The translations under genes and the position numbers were made by a program. A DNA stretch of 36,125 bases. It comes from Cladosporium sp. IMV 00045. Its lineage: Eukaryota; Ascomycota; Dothideomycetes; Cladosporiales; Cladosporiaceae. Numbering within the stretch: position 1 is the first letter of the stretch; the number at the start of each line of letters is the position of its first letter. The notes under the pieces were generated by a model that was not told the DNA's origin, ran no database searches, and saw only the letters and a program-made list of their open reading frames with translations. Shown here piece by piece: positions 30,091 to 36,125 of the stretch. The stretch lies in contig MSJI02000812.1 of the NCBI GenBank assembly GCA_001931905.2, positions 1 to 36,125 on the forward strand, read 5' to 3'.

Positions 30091-30956
30091 CTACGCAGCA
30101 ACAACCTCAGCGCCAGCCTTCTCAGCAGTACCGACACCATCAGTCCTGAGCTCAAGACTTGACTCGGCCTCATCCTTGGCCTGCTTCTCCGACTCCGAGA
30201 ACTTCTTGAACTGCTCGTCCACACCCTTGGCATCACTCTTCTCCGTGATCAGACCCTTCAGCCACTTGTTCTCCATCTCGAGCTGGTGCACTTTGTTCTC
30301 CAGGGAGGCGACCTTGTCGCTCATCTCCTTGGACTTCTTCTCCAGCTCGGCCTCGCGCTGCTTCTTCTTGACGCGGAAGCGCGCGGAGGCGGCCGTGTTG
30401 CGTCGGCGCTTGTCTTCTTCGGCGGCGAAGCGCGATGTCTCTTCCAGGTCGGCGACGGGGGCGACGTTGGCTGCGGAGGCTTTGCGCTTGTCGCCTGGCT
30501 GTTGCTGGGGGAAGTGGTTTTGCTGAGGCGGGTAGGGACCTTGCAGGCCGGCGGACGGGCTGGGTGCCAGACTGGCGGGCGACTCGGCGAGGTGGGGGAA
30601 GGTCTGGAACTCGGAGAATTGGAAGCCGGGGCCTGTTGGTAGTGTTAGTGAAGGTAGGTGGGTGAACAGACATGACGAGTAGACATACCGGTCATGGCGA
30701 CGTTGTTCTGGGATGATTGCTGCTGCTGCTGAGCGGGCTGAGGCGCATGCTGGTTGAGGTCGAGATCGGGCGCAGGGTTGGCGAAGGAGCCGTCGAAGTC
30801 GAAGAAATCGGTGTTGGCGAAGAGGTCGAGGTTGCCGTCGTTGAAGTCGAAGTCGGCCTGGGCAGCGTGCTGCTGGTCGTGCGGGGAGGGGATGGTGTTC
30901 AGGTTGGCGAGGTAGGCGGAGACGTTGGGCGCCTTCCTGGCGTTATAGCTGGACAT
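30091..30956 (-). CDS. metR: bZIP regulator of sulfur metabolism, MetR/Cys-3 type
   Basis: Exons 30956-30689 and 30632-30091 are joined across a 56-nt intron (GTATGT donor, CACTAAC branch site) to give 269 residues. The N-terminal part carries AYLANLNTIP and an acidic aromatic stretch (FANTDFFDFDGSF), both typical of MetR, and likely an activation region. A Gln-rich linker follows. The basic region has the bZIP signature Asn168-x7-Arg176 within RRRNTAASARFRVKKKQRE, and the zipper has heptad residues Leu186, Met193, Leu200, Leu207 and Leu214. MetR/Cys-3 proteins activate genes for sulfate uptake and sulfur amino-acid synthesis under sulfur limitation. The basic-region wording (NTAASARFR, KKKQRE) separates this group from Gcn4 and AP-1 types. 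The precise target set here is inference. Confidence 0.85.
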
Positions 30957-32326
30957 GGCCGTGGTTCGCTGTGAGAGGGAAGAGACCGAAGAGGTGTTTG
31001 CCTCGAGACGCAGACTCTGGAGTGGAGCGGTCTGCGCCTATACACGATCGGCCTTGGAGTGGCTCAGCAGCGAAATGAGAGCGAGGGCAGCGCCTTTGTC
31101 TGGCGCTCTTTTACGAAAGAGCGCGCGTGGCGGATGATGCTGAGAGGGGGACAATGCCGGGAGGGACCGGTGGGAGAACAAAGCGGCGGGCGGGCAGGCG
31201 AGGCGAGGTGGGGTGTATTAGAAGAGTTGGTGTCGGTGTCGTGATCACGCAAGAGGGCAGTAGCAGTAGTAGTATTGGATTGAATGGGATGTGAGGTGGG
31301 AGGGTGGCTAGGTGGATTGGGGGAGTGGGAGTTGGTGAGTTGCGTTAACGTGTGTGGGTGGTGGGGAAGGCAGACGTGGATTGGTAATTGACGGTGGTGA
31401 GCGTCGGGTCCAAGCGGGCGGAGGAAGAAACACACATGAAAGACTCTTGAGGCAGAGACACGCAGAGAGAGTTGCTGCTAGTCAAGCGGCTTCCCTTCTC
31501 TCACTCCTCCTCTCCTCCTCGGTCCTTTTCGGTCAAATCCTACATGGCCAATTACAATCCGCCGTCGACCCTGAATTTCCGTGAGGGTTTCTGGTTTGCT
31601 CAGAGATTATCCCCGGCCGGGTGACTGTGCGCCCTGTGTCATGGACTCTACGGTCGTTCGGATTCTATTTCCTGTTTCGATACACGACAGGCGGATTGCT
31701 TGTTCAGCAACTCGTCTTCATAAGACACCGCTCGCCTTTGCTATATGATATCCTGCTCTGTCTCTAACCTCTCCTCACTCATCTTCGGCTCTCTCCCGAA
31801 GGATGATGATCACTCATCACAGACATCCGAGGTTGTGAAGGGGACTTTCTTCATGATACATCACCATTACCACCATCGTCGGACTGCACACCGCGGATCA
31901 GGATCGTCCACATCATCGCTACGCACGCGGCCGCGCTACCCTTGCGCTTCGTCCGCTACTGCTAGGGCATCGTGAAGAGCCGTCTGATCTCTTTGCGCCC
32001 GTCCGTTGATGAGCATCATTGCAATAATGCTGTAACTCCAAGAGATGTGTGTTTATTGCCGTGCAGCCATTATCCTGGCATCAAATACATATATATTGCT
32101 ACACTGCTATCTGGACTCTGGATCTCCGCTGATCGGCTATTCATGTGCTCAACCTCGAATGGCTTGTCTGCTGTACCTGTGCAGAATGCTCCAATCACGC
32201 CAACACGCACATCGAAGAATTCAAACTGATTTGACATATGAACAATATATCATAACACAACTCCATTCAGTACATTACAGAAAATACATGCAAGAAGCGC
32301 GCAGTCAGCCATGAGAAGCCGATTCC

Positions 32327-32992
32327 TCAAGCGAACAGTACCCCAACCCTAACCCTAAGACAGAAATCTGAACCCTGGATATCTGACGCGAATGCAGTCT
32401 GAAACTGGCGATGGAATCGGGAGGTATGAGGAGGCCACAGGGCTGGATGCTTGAGCTCACCACACACTCGTGCACTGGTAGCTGTAAGGCTGAGTGATGT
32501 GTATCCGATCTCTTGGTTGGCATTATTCCTCCTAACGAGACTTGGCGGGCCGAGGTAGTATACATGCCGGACAGAGGTTCGTCGACAAGGACTATTGAGA
32601 AGCACCCAACGAAGCCAGACCACCCATGGACGATGTATCTGTACATGTAGGTTGTTCGAGCAGCAAGGATTACAACATACATTCGCATCCTCAAGATGAC
32701 ACCTGACACGAGAGGTAGCTAAGTGTCTTGGGAGGAAGCCTTGTGGCTTGTGTTCTAGGAGGAGTGTCAGAGTGTGGGACCCCACTTCTAGACCTATCGG
32801 ACCAAGATCTCGAACACATCTATTGTGAATCGTATGAGCTGCCGCCATCTGTTCGGCAGTAGTGAAACGGCGAGAAAGCCATATCTCAGCATGGGTATTT
32901 GCATGAGCTGTAGAACGCATCAGCATTGTTTCCATAGACAACTTCTCTTTCACGTGCATTGTATATTGTCTCACTTCCAATTCAGGACACAT
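32327..32992 (-). CDS. Unrecognised 221-codon open frame, doubtful
   Basis: A frame of 221 codons with a true ATG at 32992. It is longer than expected by chance in this composition. The composition (many His, Cys, Arg and Trp, few acidic residues) is not typical of the real proteins in this window, and I see no domain, signal peptide or membrane segment. It includes the telomere-like tract near its 3' end. It may be a young orphan gene, a stretch of non-coding transcript or chance. Confidence 0.2.
   Translation of the reverse strand: MCPELEVRQYTMHVKEKLSMETMLMRSTAHANTHAEIWLSRRFTTAEQMAAAHTIHNRCVRDLGPIGLEVGSHTLTLLLEHKPQGFLPRHLATSRVRCHLEDANVCCNPCCSNNLHVQIHRPWVVWLRWVLLNSPCRRTSVRHVYYLGPPSLVRRNNANQEIGYTSLSLTATSARVCGELKHPALWPPHTSRFHRQFQTAFASDIQGSDFCLRVRVGVLFA
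32341..32358. repeat. Short telomere-like tract
   Basis: The sequence CCCCAACCCTAACCCTAA is about two and a half copies of CCCTAA, the complement of the TTAGGG telomere unit used by most filamentous fungi, well inside a gene-bearing region. Confidence 0.6.
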
Positions 32993-33419
32993 ATATCATC
33001 ACAGCGGACTTTTGGCTGCGCTAAGTGAATTGAAGAGGCGGCGCTTGGAGATAGAGCCAGACGTCAGAGAGGAGTCACGGTGCGGCTTGCAGGCGACAAA
33101 GGCGCTTCTTTGGCTCTCTCTGTCAACTACACCACCACCGACAACCGCATACACGCACAAAAACAACACTACAACTTCTCACACTCTCCCCCCTCCCCCT
33201 TCACATACATACACCTTCGCGTACAAAATATTCACAACCCTTTCCCCTCTGCACCCCTCGTTCAACATCACAACCACCTAACATACGACGCGCGCTAGCC
33301 CGCTCCTCCACTCGCCTCCCCACTACATCAAATTCCCTTCAACGCAGCAGTGAGGCGGGCGCCGTTCAGATCTGCCACCTCAACACACTCTCCCCCTCCC
33401 AAATCTCAACTACGCAATC

Positions 33420-35372
33420 ATGGGTCAAACGCTGTCGGAGCCGGTGACTGAGAAGGTATGCTTCCCACACTGCCCAAACCCGCCGCCGCGGTCTCGCCAG
33501 CCCGCCCCGCCCACATCCCACCGTCGCCCACTTCGCCTCCAATATCGCCGCCTCCCCGAACATCACAGTCCACTACCCTTCACACACACAAACTGACCTC
33601 GTGACCCCTTCGCAGCACTCGGACAAGGGTCAGGATGACCGCGTCGCATTTGGTATCAGCGCCATGCAAGGCTGGCGGATAAGCATGGAGGACGCCCACG
33701 CCGCCGTCCTCGACCTGCAGCCGCTCGAGGGCGACGAGGAGCCCAAGCCCGCCGCCTCCGACGTGCGCATATCCTTCTTCGGCGTCTACGACGGCCACGG
33801 CGGCGACAAGGTCGCGATCTACACCGGCGAGAACCTGCACAAGATCATTGCGAAGCAAGAGGCGTTCAAAGACAAGAACTTCGAGCAGGCGCTCAAGGAC
33901 GGCTTTTTGGCCATCGACCGCGCCATTCTTTCCGGTAGGTGAGGGTTTCATTTTGTCACAAGAAAGAACGGGGTGACTGGGATTTTACTTGGCTTTTGTT
34001 GTTCTTTCATTCTCTCTGTGAGTCCTGGCTAACAGCTTGGGCTGAAAAGACCCCAAATACGAGGACGAGGTCTCGGGTTGCACAGCATCCGTCGGCATCA
34101 TCACACACGACAAGATCTTCGTGGTAAGTACTTGACTCGAGGCAGAGATATTCACCGAAGATACATCAAAGAAGGCATGGCTGAGTGAACCAGGGCAACT
34201 CCGGAGATTCACGATCAGTGCTCGGCATCAAGGGCCGCGCAAAGCCCCTCTCTTTCGACCACAAACCCCAGAACGAAGGCGAGAAGGCCCGCATCTGCGC
34301 AGCTGGCGGCTTCGTAGACTTTGGCAGAGTGAACGGCAACCTCGCTCTCAGCAGAGCGATCGGTGACTTTGAGTTCAAAAAGAGCGCGGATCTTCCCCCT
34401 GAGCAGCAAATCGTCACTGCATTCCCTGACGTGACCGTTCACGAGATCGGAGAGGATGATGAGTTCCTGGTCATTGCCTGTGATGGTGAGTTAGAGGCCC
34501 TCTCTCGAACTTTTAGCCCTATCGCTGACAAGCATTTCAGGTATCTGGGATTGCCAGTCTTCCCAGGCTGTCATCGAGTTTGTCCGAAGAGGCATTGCCG
34601 CCAAGCAAGACCTCGCGGCCATCTGTGAAAACATGATGGACAACTGTCTCGCATCCAACAGCGAGACTGGCGGTGTTGGTTGCGACAACATGACCATGAG
34701 CGTGATCGCACTTCTCGGCGGAAAGTCGCTCGACGAGTGGTACAACATGATTGCCGAGCGGGTGAAGAACGGCGATGGGCCTTGCGCGCCACCGGAGTAC
34801 GGCAAGTCTTGATCCATCCGCGCGCTTACTTTTGCGCGTGCCAACCCGTCGCTCGCTTCGATGTGCTCGCTGCAGGAGTGGGGTCGGCGCGGGTAAAAAG
34901 AAGGCTGGTGGGGAGCGCTGGGCTGACTATCTTTGAAGCGGAGTTTAGGGGACCCGGCGTACACCACCGTTTCGACGCATCCGACGAGGACGAATACATG
35001 GACATGGACCAGCGCACGCGCCTGATCGGCGGCCGCGGCGGCCGCATCATCCTCCTCGGTGACGGCACGGAGATCCACACGGGCACGGGCGAGGACGACG
35101 ACGTGGACATGGAGGACCGCGGCGAGGCGGAGGAGGCCGACGACAGCGACATCGAGGAGCAGATCAAGAAGGGCCAGGCGGAGAGCAGTAGCAGTGGCGT
35201 GAATGGCGAGACCGACGCTTCCAGAGCGCAGAGGGAAGAAACACCCGGTCCCAACCGCGGGGCGGAGAAGAAGTCAGAGGAGAAGGAGCAGCCCAAAAAG
35301 GACGACGGACCCTCTTCCACGCCCGAAGAGCCCAAGATGAAGGCACCCACCGACGGTCCCGCGACTGAGTAG
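33420..35372 (+). CDS. PTC2: PP2C-type Ser/Thr phosphatase, Ptc2/Ptc3 group
   Basis: Six exons, 33420-33455, 33616-33934, 34050-34123, 34194-34485, 34541-34801 and 34939-35372, give 471 residues. Introns are 160, 115, 70, 55 and 137 nt. The last uses a GC donor (G|GCAAGT) and a TGAAG acceptor, which exactly restores the conserved PPEY-A-EFRGPGVHHRF. The catalytic domain runs from about 23 to 302, with SAMQGWRISMEDAH (27-40), YDGHGG (70-75), GNSGDSR (144-150), CDGIWD (239-244) and CDNMT (288-292), so the metal-binding Asp residues are present. A possible N-myristoylation site is given by Met-Gly at the start. The C-terminal 140 residues are acidic and Gly/Ser-rich. This group dephosphorylates stress MAP kinases, CDK and checkpoint kinases in yeasts. 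Confidence 0.95.
34802..34938 (+). other. GC-AG intron in the PP2C gene
   Basis: The donor reads GCAAGT instead of GTAAGT; every other intron I placed in this window is GT-AG. Without splicing, the frame stops two codons later (Lys-Ser-stop). Splicing yields the conserved continuation of the Ptc2/Ptc3 family. Confidence 0.88.
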
Positions 35373-36125
35373 TTGCGTGTGCTGAGGGGTTGGCTCTACA
35401 AAAAGTCAAAACCCGATGACACAACAGCATCTCGTCCAAGGTCTACGCCTTACGTCTACGACCGCGTCTGCCTCCTCTTTCTTTCTTTCTTTCCTTTCTT
35501 CATCACCGAGATCCTCTCCTCCCAAAACCACGTTACTATCGAGAAAAACCCGAACGAGAAATTCTACTTTCAGCAGCAGGCAGAAGCATGGAAATGAAGC
35601 ATGAATGATACCCATCTTGCATCTTGCAATGCTCCCATTTTTTCCCTTCTCTTTCCTGTTCTCCTTATATATGCGTTTTGGCAATGACCAGACGTACACC
35701 CTCTCCTCTTGTTGTGATCTGTTTCATGATCCGAGCTTGCTTTCATGTTGATCAGGTCTGCTTCTTGATCCGATTTCAGGGATCATGATGGACATGCTTC
35801 TCCTTGTCTTTCCTATCCGCCTATCAACCCATTTTCCGAGCCTATGCTAGCCCATGCATGCCATGCCACCCTGTGCGGACCCGTGCTAACCTACCTTATG
35901 CATCGCCTACCTCCCCCTCCCCTCCTCCTGACCTCCGTAAAATCCCAGTGCCCCAGTGCGCAAACCCCATCCAACGCGACCTAGTCCGATTCGCATCGAA
36001 TCACCAATCGGCTCTCATTCAGAGAAAACCTTGCAGAAAGCCCCAGACAATTCATCCAACACAACCGTTTCTAGTCTTACGAAAACCTCCATTTCCCAAA
36101 ATCCCAAAGAGTAAAAGCGAAACCC
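35373..36125. other. 3' flank of the PP2C gene to the window edge
   Basis: Starts with a CTTT-rich 3' untranslated stretch (about 35470-35500). The remainder is C- and T-rich, with no protein-like frame. A further gene may begin beyond the window edge. Confidence 0.45.

Larger units (their letters stand above)
30957..33419. other. Large divergent upstream region, bZIP and PP2C
   Basis: This 2.5-kb region separates two regulator genes read outward, and both may have long leaders. It contains a telomere-like tract at 32341-32358, an unrecognised 221-codon reverse frame at 32327-32992, and a C/A/T-rich, purine-poor strand at 33120-33420 that looks like the 5' leader of the phosphatase. No gene can be supported in the rest. 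Confidence 0.5.

Noticed and set aside
31064..31437. Possible long upstream open frame in the bZIP leader
   Set aside because: The frame has a GTG rather than ATG start, and its His/Pro/Ser composition comes from CT-rich leader sequence.

Overview
This is chromosomal DNA from a filamentous ascomycete (Pezizomycotina, perhaps a dothideomycete). The evidence is short introns (54-160 nt) with GTATGT/GTGAGT-type donors and GCTAAC/ACTAAC-type branch sites, roughly balanced base composition, and several proteins of fungal families. Taxon assignment below subphylum is inference. I see no rRNA, tRNA, CRISPR array or intact transposon.

Layout: a secreted Kex2-type repeat peptide precursor (355-1710, +); an Hlj1-type ER J-protein (2197-3355, -); a small membrane protein resembling Aim19 (4122-4577, +); a 2EXR/F-box-like protein (5097-5807, +); a gene-free stretch with a decayed 93-bp tandem repeat (6246-6617); a Tcp11/Sok1 family protein (7589-9607, -); about 3.2 kb without a recognisable gene; a four-helix MARVEL-like membrane protein (12845-13527, -); a GT28-type sterol-glucosyltransferase-like gene with an apparent one-base frameshift (14091-16752, +); the nuclear proteasome tether Sts1/Cut8 (17267-18322, -); a drug/metabolite-superfamily (SLC35F-like) transporter (18919-20257, +); a small possible membrane ORF (20538-20738, -); a single-pass membrane protein (22659-23210, -); the exosome/TRAMP RNA helicase Mtr4 (24005-27293, +); a MetR/Cys-3 type bZIP regulator (30091-30956, -); and a Ptc2/Ptc3-type PP2C phosphatase (33420-35372, +).

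Most genes are unrelated housekeeping or regulatory genes in independent transcription units. Divergent pairs that may share promoter regions are HLJ1/Aim19-like, MARVEL-like/glucosyltransferase, STS1/transporter, membrane protein/MTR4, and bZIP/PP2C. No biosynthetic cluster is visible around any of them.

The most interesting element is the precursor at 355-1710. A signal peptide and short propeptide are followed by eleven units, every one beginning with Gln directly after Arg, usually at a Lys-Arg or Arg-Arg site. Six consecutive units are a 17-residue peptide repeated almost without amino-acid change while the DNA differs at synonymous positions. This predicts a multicopy secreted peptide, possibly with a pyroglutamyl N-terminus, and no modification-enzyme genes lie nearby. 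Other points worth checking are the frameshift in the glucosyltransferase, a GC-AG intron in the phosphatase, and an in-frame 90-nt putative intron in STS1.
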